A stretch of DNA of 25,095 bases from SHZI01 sp032122615 (GTDB lineage Bacteria; Pseudomonadota; Gammaproteobacteria; Steroidobacterales; GCA-2729495): contig JAQBGF010000071.1 in assembly GCA_032122615.1 (NCBI GenBank), forward strand, positions 1-25,095, written 5' to 3'. This document shows positions 7,692 through 15,277 of this stretch, piece after piece. A program made the position numbers and the translations under genes. The notes under the pieces were generated by a model. The model made no database searches. It was not told the DNA's origin and saw only the letters and a program-made list of their open reading frames with translations. The stretch's first letter is position 1. Each line of letters opens with the position of its first letter.

Positions 7692-8759
7692 CTACTTCTT
7701 TGCCGGAAGCATGACCTCAAGCACCGCCACCCGCTTGGCAACCACCTGGTACTCGGCGGCCGGCAGCGGAATCAGTCCCCTGTCAGCAAGATAGCCCTCT
7801 TCGCCCATTGCCTTCTGGCTCGTAAACTCGGCCATGAATTCCTTCATGCCGGGAATTGAGCCGACGTGTGCCTTCTTGACGTAGAAGAACAGCGGCCGGG
7901 AAATCGGATACTTGCCACTAGCGATGTTCTCGAAGGTTGGCGCCTGGCCGTCAATTACCGAGCCCTTCACAGAATCGGCATTCTGCTCCAGAAAGCTGTA
8001 CCCAAAGATGCCGACGGCGTTCTTGTTGGACTTCAGTTTCTGGACGATGAGGTTATCGTTTTCGCCAGCTTCAATAAAGCGGCCGTCCTCGCGGAGCGTA
8101 TAGCAGATCTGCTTGAACTTGTTCTCGTCCGTGTCCTTGATGGCCTTGATCCAGGGGATGGACTTGCAACCGCCCTCCATCGCCAACTCAACGAACGCGT
8201 CGCGTGTACCCGAAGTCGGGGGAGGTCCCAGAACCTCAATAGTCTGGGCGGGTAGTTTCGGGTTCACGTCTTTCCAGGTCTTGTACGGATTCGCCACGAG
8301 CGTCTCGGTGCCATTCGGGTTTGGCACCTGCTTCGCCAGTGCCAGGAACATGTCGCGCAGACTAAGAGGCAGCCCTGAAGCCGCCCGGGATTCCGCCAGC
8401 ACGATGCCGTCGTAGCCTATCTTGACCTCGATGACATCCTTGACCCCGTTGGCGGCGCACATCTCAAGCTCCGACGACTTGATCGCCCGGGAACTGTTGG
8501 CGATGTCGGGGTGCTGCACGCCAACACCACCGCAGAAAAGCTTGATTCCGCCACCGGAACCGGTGGACTCCACCTTCGGCGTCTTGAATTTGCTGGTCTT
8601 GCCAAACTGTTCGGCAACGACCGTGGAAAACGGATAGACGGTGGATGACCCGACTATGCTGATGTAGTCACGTGCAGTCTGAGCGACGGCCGGGGCCGCG
8701 GTCATGGCAGCCAGGGAAATGGCTGTTAACAGGCCGGTAATCGTTGATTTGTGCTTCAC
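7692..8759 (-). CDS. pstS: Phosphate-binding periplasmic protein PstS
   Basis: The periplasmic phosphate-binding component, 355 residues. The start is GTG at 8759, not the ATG 39 nt upstream, because a strong GGAGG lies 5 nt before the GTG and the signal peptide then begins normally as MKHKSTITGLLTAISLAAM...AVAQ. The mature protein opens with ISIVGSSTVYPFSTVVAEQF, whose GSSTVYP loop binds phosphate. STGSGGGIKLFCGG and GPPPTSGTRDAFVELAMEGGC follow, as in the PBP-like 2 family. It heads the transport part of the phoBRU-pst locus, 73 nt after phoU. I found no convincing Pho box in that gap, so it may depend on the upstream promoter or on a degenerate site. Confidence 0.96.
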   Translation of the reverse strand: MKHKSTITGLLTAISLAAMTAAPAVAQTARDYISIVGSSTVYPFSTVVAEQFGKTSKFKTPKVESTGSGGGIKLFCGGVGVQHPDIANSSRAIKSSELEMCAANGVKDVIEVKIGYDGIVLAESRAASGLPLSLRDMFLALAKQVPNPNGTETLVANPYKTWKDVNPKLPAQTIEVLGPPPTSGTRDAFVELAMEGGCKSIPWIKAIKDTDENKFKQICYTLREDGRFIEAGENDNLIVQKLKSNKNAVGIFGYSFLEQNADSVKGSVIDGQAPTFENIASGKYPISRPLFFYVKKAHVGSIPGMKEFMAEFTSQKAMGEEGYLADRGLIPLPAAEYQVVAKRVAVLEVMLPAKK

Positions 8760-8764
8760 GTCAA

Positions 8765-8769
8765 CCTCC
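8765..8769 (-). promoter_or_regulatory. Shine-Dalgarno GGAGG fixing the GTG start of pstS
   Basis: GGAGG on the minus strand lies 5 nt before GTG at 8759. The in-frame ATG at 8798 has no comparable site and would place 13 charged and polar residues ahead of the signal peptide. Confidence 0.85.
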
Positions 8770-8831
8770 GAGGGGAACACCTTAGGGCTCCAACGCAAAG
8801 CATCTTATGGCCTCAATGTTAAGGAATTATT

Positions 8832-9572
8832 TCAACCCGACACCGGACGGTCGCTCTTGGCGGCCTCCAACTCCTGGATAACCGCCTCGCGCTCGGTGTG
8901 CCGGATATCCCGGCCGTGCACGAGGTAAACCACATATTCCGCAATATTCTTGGCATGGTCACCAATGCGCTCCAGCGCCCGGGCCACCCAGCTCACATCC
9001 ATGAAACGCCGGATCGTCCGGGAATCTTCCATCATTAGCGAGATGCACTGGCGGGAAATCTGGTCGTACTCCTCGTCCACCAGTTTGTCTTCCTCAATGA
9101 CGGCCAGCGCGTCATCGACGTCCATGCGGGAGAAGGCGTCGAGCGCATCGTGAAGCATTTCCTGTACGTGCTCGCCGAGAGCCTTGAGCTCACTATAGGC
9201 CGCGTGTTGAGTTCGCCCGGTCGCCAGATGGGAGGCGAGGTAGCCGATCTTCGATGCTTCATCTCCGACCCGCTCAAGATCCGTGATGGTCTTGATAACC
9301 GTGACAATCAGACGGAGATCCGCAGCCGCCGGCATCCGGGTTGCCAACAGCTTGCGACACTCCTCGTCGATATCGACCTCTAGCTTGTTGATCTTGTGGT
9401 CGTCATTCGAGACCCGCAGGCCGAGGTCGCTATCGCCGGAGATTATGGCCTCAACGGCTGTGTCGAGATGCTGCTCGACCAGACCACCCATGCGCAGCAC
9501 CTCGCTGCGCAAATGCTCAAGCTCCGCATTGAAGCGCCGGGAAATATGATGGCTGAAGCTTTCGGATTCCAT
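8832..9572 (-). CDS. phoU: Phosphate transport regulator PhoU
   Basis: An all-helical 246-residue regulator that links the Pst transporter to PhoR and keeps the PHO response off when phosphate is plentiful. It shows two PhoU repeats, each with a metal-binding motif: TDLERVGDEASKIGYLA (about 96-112) and ARALERIGDHAKNIAEYVVYL (about 198-218). SHHISRRFNAELEHLRSEVLRMGGLVE at the N-terminus is typical. AAGGAG lies 7 nt ahead of the ATG. It lies between phoR and pstS, unlike the common arrangement after pstB. Confidence 0.97.
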   Translation of the reverse strand: MESESFSHHISRRFNAELEHLRSEVLRMGGLVEQHLDTAVEAIISGDSDLGLRVSNDDHKINKLEVDIDEECRKLLATRMPAAADLRLIVTVIKTITDLERVGDEASKIGYLASHLATGRTQHAAYSELKALGEHVQEMLHDALDAFSRMDVDDALAVIEEDKLVDEEYDQISRQCISLMMEDSRTIRRFMDVSWVARALERIGDHAKNIAEYVVYLVHGRDIRHTEREAVIQELEAAKSDRPVSG

Positions 9573-9628
9573 GGCGTCGCTCCTTCATCGTGCAACTGCA
9601 CGGTCGGACACCCAAGTGGGCAAGGATA

Positions 9629-10918
9629 TCAGGACAGGGTCAATCGATCGCGCGGAAAGTGGCAGACGAAAGTACTACCCTGACCGAGGCTACTGCGAAT
9701 CTCAAGGTCGGCATCATGGCGGCGAAGAGCATGCTTGACAATGGCAAGCCCGAGACCAGTTCCACCGCGCTGACGGGTTCGCCCGCCGTCGGTCCGGTAA
9801 AATCGCTCCGTGACCCGGGAAATGTCTTCCTCGGAAATGCCAATACCGGTGTCCTGTACCGCGAGGTGCCCACCATCGGCGTCGACGGTCCAGCTGATCG
9901 TCACTTCGCCGTCTGCGGGAGTGTAGCGAACGGCATTCGCCACCAGGTTGGATACGACAGATTGCAGCTCGGATTCCTCGCCGAGAAGATTGGCAGTGCT
10001 GGTGATCTCGACACCGATTGAACCAGGGTGTTCAGGCAGCGCCAATGCCTCCTTCCTGGCCGAGGTCACGATGTTGCCTACATCGACCACATTCCCCTTG
10101 GAAACCGACTGCCCGGACTCAAGCCCGGATAGTTGCAGGAGATCCTCCACCAGACGGCTCATGCGAACCGCCTGTTCCTGCATCACGTTGACCGGCTCCT
10201 TCCAGCTTTCCGGAAATAGCTCGTCGTCGGCCAGGGTATCCAGATAGCCCATGATTACCGTCAGCGGCGAGCGAAGCTCGTGAGACGCATTGGCGACAAA
10301 ATCCCGCCGGATACGCTCAATCTTCACGCGCTGGCTGACATCCCTGATCAGCAACAGCATCTGATCGGGACCGTACGGAATCAGCCGGCACGACAGCCAG
10401 CTTTCGCCGCCGGCAGGTGATGGAATTTCGACGGCCTGTCGCTCCGCCGGGCTGTTCAAATAGTCGACGAAATCGGGATAACGGAGCAGGTTCTCGATGC
10501 GTTGGCCGCGATCGCGCCGGTTCTTGAGCCCCAGCATCACCCGCGCAGCCTGGTTGTAATTAACGATCTCGTGATGACCATTAAGAATCACCCCGCCGTC
10601 GGGAAACGCCTCGGTGGAAGCTCGCAATTCCTTGACGAGTTTACGGAAGCGCTTCCCACGACGCTTCGCCTTGCCCTTGATGAACTGGATCTTCGCAAAG
10701 ACGGGTGGCCACACACCATTCCCGTCCGGTATCTCGGTGATCTGCCCGGCTGCCAGCCAGCGCTCCAGGCGATACAGATTGTAGAGTTGCCAGACGAGCA
10801 GGCCGAGCGCGACCGACAGAAGACCGAGCGTTAGCCGGCCGTATAGCAGACCAACGCAGCCGCCCGCGACAATCGCAGCGCCGTAACGAAACAGGGTCCA
10901 GGACCAGACCTTAGGCAT
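9629..10918 (-). CDS. phoR: Phosphate regulon sensor histidine kinase PhoR
   Basis: A 429-residue membrane sensor kinase. Two closely spaced TM helices (about 10-27 and 30-47) leave almost no periplasmic loop, as is normal for PhoR, which senses through Pst/PhoU. A linker and a PAS domain (about 100-195, EAFPDGGVILNGHHEIVNYN region) follow. The HisKA H-box is FVANASHELRSPLT with phospho-acceptor H213. The ATPase domain has the N-box NLVANAVRYTP (324-334), G1 DTGIG (356-360), the F-box RFYRTDGG and G2 GGTGLGLAIVKHA. The start lies 3 nt after the phoB stop, so the two are cotranscribed. Confidence 0.96.
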   Translation of the reverse strand: MPKVWSWTLFRYGAAIVAGGCVGLLYGRLTLGLLSVALGLLVWQLYNLYRLERWLAAGQITEIPDGNGVWPPVFAKIQFIKGKAKRRGKRFRKLVKELRASTEAFPDGGVILNGHHEIVNYNQAARVMLGLKNRRDRGQRIENLLRYPDFVDYLNSPAERQAVEIPSPAGGESWLSCRLIPYGPDQMLLLIRDVSQRVKIERIRRDFVANASHELRSPLTVIMGYLDTLADDELFPESWKEPVNVMQEQAVRMSRLVEDLLQLSGLESGQSVSKGNVVDVGNIVTSARKEALALPEHPGSIGVEITSTANLLGEESELQSVVSNLVANAVRYTPADGEVTISWTVDADGGHLAVQDTGIGISEEDISRVTERFYRTDGGRTRQRGGTGLGLAIVKHALRRHDADLEIRSSLGQGSTFVCHFPRDRLTLS

Positions 10919-10921
10919 TAT

Positions 10922-11608
10922 TCAATTAACCGAGAAGCGGTAACCCGCACCCCTGACCGTTTGTATGTACTGATCGGCCTGGACCTTTTCCAGAACCATG
11001 CGCAGCCGTCGTACGTGGACATCGACCGTGCGCTCATCCACATACACGTTCTGGCCCCAGACAGAATCCAGCAACTGGGCACGACTGTATACCCGGTCGG
11101 CGTTCTCCATCAGGAATTTTAGGAAGCGGTACTCGGTAGGCCCGACGCTGATTTCCTTTTCGCCAACAAATACCCGGTGACTGACCGGGTCGAGACGCAA
11201 ACGGCCTGCCACCAGGGGCTCGTCGGCGGGCGGCGCCACCCGCCGCAATACGGCGTTGATCCGGGACAGCAGCTCGCGAGGAGAGAATGGCTTTGTGATG
11301 TAGTCATCCACGCCGCCATCCAGACCACGAATCTTGTCCTGCTCTTCAGCTCTGGCAGTAAGCATGATTATCGGGATATCCCTGTTCGCGTCCTCGCGGC
11401 GGAGGGTACGGGTGAGTTCGAGACCACTGGAGTCCGGAAGCATCCAGTCGACGAGGAGCAGGTCCGGGCGTGCGTCGGCAATACGAAGACGCGCCGAGCT
11501 GCAGTCCTCGGCCTCGTCAACTTCGAATCCGGCGCGGCTCAGGTTAAAGGCAATCATCTGCCGGATCGCGGCTTCGTCTTCGACGATCAGAATTCTGCGT
11601 ACCGCCAC
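10922..11608 (-). CDS. phoB: Phosphate regulon response regulator PhoB
   Basis: A 228-residue OmpR/PhoB-type regulator. The receiver domain has an acidic pair in VEDEA (residues 9-13), phospho-acceptor D54 in LLLVDWMLPDSSG, T84 in MLTARAEEQDK and K106 in DDYITKPFSPREL. The C-terminal winged helix (about 130-228) includes the DSVWGQNVYVDERTVDVHVRRLR recognition-helix region and ends GAGYRFSVN. The start is GTG at 11608, with MAVRRILIVEDE being the natural N-terminus. It is the first gene of the phoB-phoR-phoU-pst run. A candidate Pho box 47 nt upstream would allow autoregulation. Confidence 0.97.
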   Translation of the reverse strand: MAVRRILIVEDEAAIRQMIAFNLSRAGFEVDEAEDCSSARLRIADARPDLLLVDWMLPDSSGLELTRTLRREDANRDIPIIMLTARAEEQDKIRGLDGGVDDYITKPFSPRELLSRINAVLRRVAPPADEPLVAGRLRLDPVSHRVFVGEKEISVGPTEYRFLKFLMENADRVYSRAQLLDSVWGQNVYVDERTVDVHVRRLRMVLEKVQADQYIQTVRGAGYRFSVN

Positions 11609-11654
11609 TTACTGCCTGCCCGTGTGCTGATGCAACCCATTGCAACAAGCTTGT

Positions 11655-11672
11655 ATTACAAACCGGTGACGG
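11655..11672 (-). promoter_or_regulatory. Candidate Pho box upstream of phoB
   Basis: Read on the minus strand the site is CCGTCAC-CGGT-TTGTAAT, two 7-bp half-sites separated by 4 bp. Against the consensus CTGTCAT-4bp-CTGTCAY it matches about 12 of 18 positions by eye. It ends 46 nt before the GTG start of phoB, a plausible promoter distance. The A/T-rich spacer of the consensus is missing and no clear -10 follows, so it is only a candidate. The rest of the 189-nt gap to dgkA holds no gene. Confidence 0.3.
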
Positions 11673-11783
11673 CCTCAACAAGCGCGAGCACCCCGCCGGA
11701 TTTTCGTTATGCTTTGGCCAGCTTCAAGCCCAGGTCGAAGATCAGGGCCGCAATCTACCACCGTCTCACGATACTTTTTCCCA

Positions 11784-11789
11784 TATAAA
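11784..11789 (+). promoter_or_regulatory. TATAAA -10-like box close to the dgkA start
   Basis: TATAAA lies only 8 nt before the dgkA ATG, and no Shine-Dalgarno sequence is visible. If it is a real -10, the message would be leaderless or nearly so. No good -35 is seen 17 bp upstream, so this is weak. Confidence 0.2.
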
Positions 11790-11797
11790 TCATCATT

Positions 11798-12172
11798 ATG
11801 GCTAAACAAGGTAAACGCGGACTGCGGCGCCTCCGGGACGCCACCGTTTACTCGGCCGCGGGTCTCGCAACAGCCTGGCGAAGCGAGGAAGCGTTTCGCC
11901 AGGAAGTCCTGCTGGCAGTTGTCCTGGTTCCGCTCGCCCTCTGGCTGGGTCAAACGGCCATGGAACGCCTGCTGCTGATTGGATCCTGGCTGATGGTGAT
12001 GATCGTCGAGGTCTTAAACAGCGCCATCGAGGCCACGGTGGATCGCATCAGCGACGAACATCATCCGCTCTCCGCCAAGGCCAAGGACCTGGGCTCGGCA
12101 GCGGTGTTTCTGAGCCTGCTTCTGGCGCTGCTCGCCTGGGCAACGATTGCCTGGCAGCGCTTCGCCGGGTGA
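11798..12172 (+). CDS. dgkA: Diacylglycerol kinase DgkA
   Basis: A small inner-membrane kinase of 124 residues that phosphorylates diacylglycerol to phosphatidate and recycles the lipid left by osmoregulated glucan synthesis. It has the usual amphipathic N-terminus (GLRRLRDATVYSAAGLATAWRSEEAFRQE), three TM helices (about 37-50, 55-72, 98-118) and the active-site segment VEVLNSAIEATVDRISDEHHPLSAKAKDLGSAAVFL. The length is normal. It is divergent from phoB and tail-to-tail with the cytochrome c gene 13 nt away. There is no obvious ribosome-binding site. Confidence 0.96.
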   Translation: MAKQGKRGLRRLRDATVYSAAGLATAWRSEEAFRQEVLLAVVLVPLALWLGQTAMERLLLIGSWLMVMIVEVLNSAIEATVDRISDEHHPLSAKAKDLGSAAVFLSLLLALLAWATIAWQRFAG

Positions 12173-12185
12173 TTTCAGCTCGCCA

Positions 12186-12656
12186 CTACGGGGCAACGTC
12201 GGCGCCAGTTTCCCGCTGCAGGTAGGCAATCAGGTTGGCCCGGTCCTCGGGCTTGCGGATCCCGACGAACACCATGCGATTGCCCGGCAGGAAATCGCTG
12301 GGGCGCGCGAGAAAGTTATTCAACGTCTCAGCAGTCCAGATGGTGCCCGACTGCGCAACGACGTCGGAGTAGCCGAATCCGGGTGCAACGCCAGCCGTGC
12401 GACCAAAGACGCCGTGCAGGTTCGGCCCCACCTTGTTGCCGCCACCGGCCTCCAGACCGTGGCAGGCCCGACACTGCAGAAACAACACCTTGCCCTTCTC
12501 CGGGTCCGCCGCGGCCAGCAGAGCCGGAAAATCAACGGGGGCTGCATCGTCGGCCGTCGCCGCGGGGGACGGCGTATCGCTGCCGCCATCGGCGCAAGCG
12601 GACAACAGCATTCCCAGACTCAGAATGGACACGGCGAAGCGGACACTATTCAGCAT
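12186..12656 (-). CDS. Lipoprotein class I cytochrome c
   Basis: A 156-residue mono-heme cytochrome of the small c2/c-550-like class. The start at 12656 gives a lipoprotein signal peptide with lipobox LLSAC (C21); upstream in-frame codons overlap the preceding gene and look non-coding. A Ser/Pro/Ala-rich linker (about 22-45) tethers the heme domain. Heme binding is by CRACH (62-66), followed by KVGPNLHGVFGRTAG (75-89). The likely axial methionine is M128 in FLPGNRMVFVGI. It should be exported and anchored to a membrane facing the periplasm, carrying electrons. It lies 32 nt after the [2Fe-2S] protein gene on the same strand, suggesting it is that protein's electron acceptor. Confidence 0.92.
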   Translation of the reverse strand: MLNSVRFAVSILSLGMLLSACADGGSDTPSPAATADDAAPVDFPALLAAADPEKGKVLFLQCRACHGLEAGGGNKVGPNLHGVFGRTAGVAPGFGYSDVVAQSGTIWTAETLNNFLARPSDFLPGNRMVFVGIRKPEDRANLIAYLQRETGADVAP

Positions 12657-12688
12657 GACTACAACTCGCAAATGGACGGGAAAAAAAT

Positions 12689-13186
12689 TCAGGCAGTGGA
12701 TTTCGGCGAAGGCCGAACCGGTGACGCATCGACGCGAAGCGCCGCCGCCGCGCGATGGATCGCCTTGCGAATACGCGGGTACGTGCCACACCGGCAGATA
12801 TTCGTAATAGCCGCATTGATGGCCTCGTCATCGGGCGCCGGCGTGGTCTTGAGGAACGCTGCAACGGCCATGATCATCCCGGGCTGGCAGTACCCGCACT
12901 GGGGAACCTGCTCAACGATCCACGCTTCCTGCACCGGGTGCAGCGTGCCGTCGGCGACCAGGCCTTCGATGGTAGTCACAGACCGGCCGGCCACGGCCGA
13001 CACGGGCAACACACAGCAACGTGCCGCGGAACCGTCAATGTGGACGGTACAGGCGCCGCACAGCGCCCTGCCGCAGCCGTACTTGGTGCCGGTCAGGCCG
13101 AGTACATCGCGCAGCACCCAGAGCAGTGGCATGTCGTCGGGTGCGTCGACCGCTACAGGCTGCGAGTTTAGCGTAAAGCTGATCAT
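12689..13186 (-). CDS. Orphan [2Fe-2S] small subunit, xanthine-oxidase/isoquinoline-oxidoreductase type
   Basis: A 165-residue electron-transfer subunit with two [2Fe-2S] clusters. A plant-ferredoxin-type domain (1-75) binds the first cluster through C38, C43, C46 (YGCGRALCGACTVH) and C57/C58. A helical domain binds the second through CGYC (97-100) and CRCG (131-134). YPRIRKAIHRAA is the typical tail. In this family it delivers electrons from a large molybdopterin subunit (IorB-type) to a cytochrome or other acceptor. No molybdopterin subunit lies anywhere in the window; the upstream neighbours are DUF1838 proteins and the downstream one is a cytochrome c. There is no signal peptide, as is usual for this subunit. 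Either its partner is elsewhere or it serves a different partner here. Confidence 0.93.
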   Translation of the reverse strand: MISFTLNSQPVAVDAPDDMPLLWVLRDVLGLTGTKYGCGRALCGACTVHIDGSAARCCVLPVSAVAGRSVTTIEGLVADGTLHPVQEAWIVEQVPQCGYCQPGMIMAVAAFLKTTPAPDDEAINAAITNICRCGTYPRIRKAIHRAAAALRVDASPVRPSPKSTA

Positions 13187-13195
13187 GCCCCCATT

Positions 13196-13223
13196 GTAGG
13201 AGCGGCTTCAGCCGCGACACAAA
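13196..13223 (+). repeat. GTAG-headed REP-like repeat, copy 1 of a direct pair
   Basis: A 28-bp unit beginning GTAGGAGCGG with an internal GCGGC-TTCA-GCCGC hairpin. It is identical over 28 bp to the copy at 13247. It lies 10 nt in front of the [2Fe-2S] gene, between it and the DUF1838 gene, where it may affect mRNA stability or translation within the operon. Confidence 0.85.
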
Positions 13224-13246
13224 TCAACCCCCCACTCACCCTCCTG

Positions 13247-13274
13247 GTAGGAGCGGCTTCAGCCGCGACACAAA
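13247..13274 (+). repeat. GTAG-headed REP-like repeat, copy 2 of a direct pair
   Basis: This copy is identical over 28 bp to the one at 13196 and offset by 51 bp, in the same orientation. It ends 13 nt before the stop of the minus-strand DUF1838 gene. Between the copies is a short C-rich spacer. Confidence 0.85.
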
Positions 13275-13287
13275 CCACGCTCCCGTT

Positions 13288-14289
13288 TCAAGCCTTCGGC
13301 TCGTTCTCGGCCATGTACACGCTGAAGCTGGAATCGTTCGGGCCACCCCAGGTTTCGTCGCCAGGCGCCTTGAAGTACTCAGGGTGCAGCTTCTCGGCCC
13401 GCGAGCGCAGCGCCGCCGGCAGACGATCCGCCGTACCGGTTCGGTCCATGCTGGTCCGGAAGAACAGGTGCCCGGGCACCTGGCCCTGCAGCATCCAGGG
13501 CATCCACGGACCAATGCGCGTCCATGAACCGCTGTAGTCGGCAAAGCTACGCCCGTTGTCCTCGAGTTGCGACAGGCTGGTAAAGCGCTGAAACATTTCG
13601 CTGATGCGCGTGACGGGTCCCGCCGACTCGCGAGGCCAGGCGGCCGGGGTCAGCGGATTCGGGAATGCCGTATGCACTTCGAAAAGCGAAAAGGCCTTGT
13701 CGCCGAAGAAATTCCACGGCGGACTGAAAGGCAATTCGATCATCGTGCCGTCGAAATCCATTTTCATCACCGGCGCCACTTCCGCATTCACCACCTTGTT
13801 GTGGATCGGCTTGACCTCCACCTCCTCACCGGTGAACGGGTTGGTCCAGACGTCGAGGAACTCCCCGGTCTTCGGGTCCTTGTAGTACGCCAGTTCCCGG
13901 TTGAACAGCCGGTACTTGTCACCAGTCTGAGGGGACACGCGCAGCACGCCGAAGCCTTCGACTGAAAGGATCTTCTGCAGCGCCTTGTCCGGACCGAGTA
14001 CGGCGAAGATATCGCCGCCAAACCAGCCCACCGTTTCAGCCCCCGGATCGAGGTCACCGGTGAGCTTGATGAACGCCTTCAGGCTTTCAGCGGGGTTCGA
14101 GAAGTCGATCTTAGATGACTGTTTGTTATAGCTATCTTCAGCCCCGGAGGACGAGGCTGCCGGTGGCGCTCCCCGGTCGCAGGCGGCGAGACCGAGTCCG
14201 GCGCCTGCCGCAACGGCTCCCCAGGAGAAAAAGGTCTGCAGGGCCTGGCGCCGGTCGGCCAGGGTTTCGGTCAGGCTACTGTGCCACAT
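13288..14289 (-). CDS. Tat-targeted DUF1838 protein, predicted lipoprotein
   Basis: A 333-residue protein of the DUF1838 family, function unknown. The N-terminus has twin arginines (RR, 13-14), a hydrophobic core and a lipobox LAAC (C37), so it is probably a Tat-exported lipoprotein. Family features: IKLTGDLDPGAETVGWFGGDIFAVLG, then VEGFGVLRVSP, ELAYYKDPKTGEFLDVWTNPFTGE and conserved Trp/Pro-rich blocks such as SPPWNFFGDKAF. AAGGAG lies 10 nt before the ATG. It is a paralogue of the next gene upstream, from which it is separated by 27 nt, and is followed by the [2Fe-2S] gene across two repeats. Exported folded proteins are often cofactor-bearing, but no known cofactor motif is visible. Confidence 0.87.
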   Translation of the reverse strand: MWHSSLTETLADRRQALQTFFSWGAVAAGAGLGLAACDRGAPPAASSSGAEDSYNKQSSKIDFSNPAESLKAFIKLTGDLDPGAETVGWFGGDIFAVLGPDKALQKILSVEGFGVLRVSPQTGDKYRLFNRELAYYKDPKTGEFLDVWTNPFTGEEVEVKPIHNKVVNAEVAPVMKMDFDGTMIELPFSPPWNFFGDKAFSLFEVHTAFPNPLTPAAWPRESAGPVTRISEMFQRFTSLSQLEDNGRSFADYSGSWTRIGPWMPWMLQGQVPGHLFFRTSMDRTGTADRLPAALRSRAEKLHPEYFKAPGDETWGGPNDSSFSVYMAENEPKA

Positions 14290-14316
14290 CGGATGTGCAC
14301 TCCTTCAGTACAGGGC

Positions 14317-15204
14317 TTAGTGCCCGGGGGTTAGCACCCGGTCAGCCGCCGTCGCCGGATCGGCAGACAACAGCGACGGGTATTCCTTCTCGGCACGGCG
14401 GCGGTACTCCGCCGGCAGTTCGTCAATTGAATTGAGCTTGGCACCGCCCGCGTGCCACACGACGTGACCGGGGCGATCGCCCATGTCGAGCCATTTCAGC
14501 CACGGCATGTGCACAGTCGACCCGAAGACCACGGGAATGCTCTCTGATTTGTCGTCGAGAAAATCCTTCTGGCTCGCAAACATGGTTTGCTGTTGCCAGC
14601 GCGGCGGCGGCAGGCCTGGCGGGTAACGCGTCGAGTTATGCAACCAGACCATGTCGCGCGCAAAGGTCCAGTCGAGAACCAGCGGGTCCTCGGGCAGCTG
14701 ATCGAGCAAGCGCGTAAAACGAATACCCTTCCCGGAGTAGTTGAACCCGCGACCGGGCCCGCCGCCCTGCACGGCCGGGGACACGGCGACGCTGGCCTTC
14801 GTGTAAGGATTGCGAAACTCCGACAACATGGCGCCCGTACTGAGGTCGCGAAAGAAGGTCACGGTATTGCCCGTCAGTTCGTAAGCACCGCCCGGAAGGT
14901 GCTGCATCCAGTAAAGTTCCATACCCTCGAACTTGACGAGCGGCCGGGGATTCTCCCCGGGTACCACGCCAAAGATCGTGCCGTCGTACCACCAGGGCAC
15001 GTCGCGCTCGGTAAGGCTCGCCGTCATTCGCACCAGTGCCCGCAGGTTGGTGGCGGGCAGGCGCAGATCCGGCGCCCCAGCGGGCAAAGCACCGGCCACC
15101 CGCGGCAGGGCGTCGCTCGCCGCTCCAAGCGCCAGAAGGCCCGTACCGATATTCAGGGCCCCGAGCGTGAAGGACCGGCGCGAAACGTGGTCAGGTTGAC
15201 TCAT
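14317..15204 (-). CDS. Tat-targeted DUF1838 protein, second paralogue
   Basis: A 295-residue DUF1838 protein with a Tat signal, SRRSFTLGALNIG (residues 8-20), and no lipobox, so it is predicted soluble in the periplasm. The chosen ATG at 15204 puts the twin arginines 9 residues in; an upstream ATG at 15255 would add 17 residues lacking signal character. It shares the pattern of its neighbour: a WWYDGTIFGVVPGENPRPL block, FEGMELYWM, the FFRDLSTGAMLSEFRNPYTKASV strand pair and an HMPWLKWLDMGDRPGHVVWHAGG block. It is the first gene of the four-gene minus-strand run and is divergent from saccharopine dehydrogenase. The function is unknown. Confidence 0.86.
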   Translation of the reverse strand: MSQPDHVSRRSFTLGALNIGTGLLALGAASDALPRVAGALPAGAPDLRLPATNLRALVRMTASLTERDVPWWYDGTIFGVVPGENPRPLVKFEGMELYWMQHLPGGAYELTGNTVTFFRDLSTGAMLSEFRNPYTKASVAVSPAVQGGGPGRGFNYSGKGIRFTRLLDQLPEDPLVLDWTFARDMVWLHNSTRYPPGLPPPRWQQQTMFASQKDFLDDKSESIPVVFGSTVHMPWLKWLDMGDRPGHVVWHAGGAKLNSIDELPAEYRRRAEKEYPSLLSADPATAADRVLTPGH

Positions 15205-15277
15205 CAAACACCAGATTTTTGCGGCGTTGCGCCCATTTTTCAGGCAGTCTGCCATATTCTGCGGTCACCGATCGCAT

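Noticed and set aside
8760..8831. Pho box in front of pstS
   Set aside because: The best match (TTAACAT followed by GCCATAA) fits only one half-site weakly; not enough to call.
12656..12791. Longer cytochrome c protein starting at 12791
   Set aside because: The extra 45 residues overlap the [2Fe-2S] gene and lack coding character; the start at 12656 gives a proper lipoprotein signal peptide.
12147..13199. 350-codon plus-strand frame across cytochrome c and the [2Fe-2S] gene
   Set aside because: It is antisense to two genes with clear cofactor motifs and has no domain of its own.
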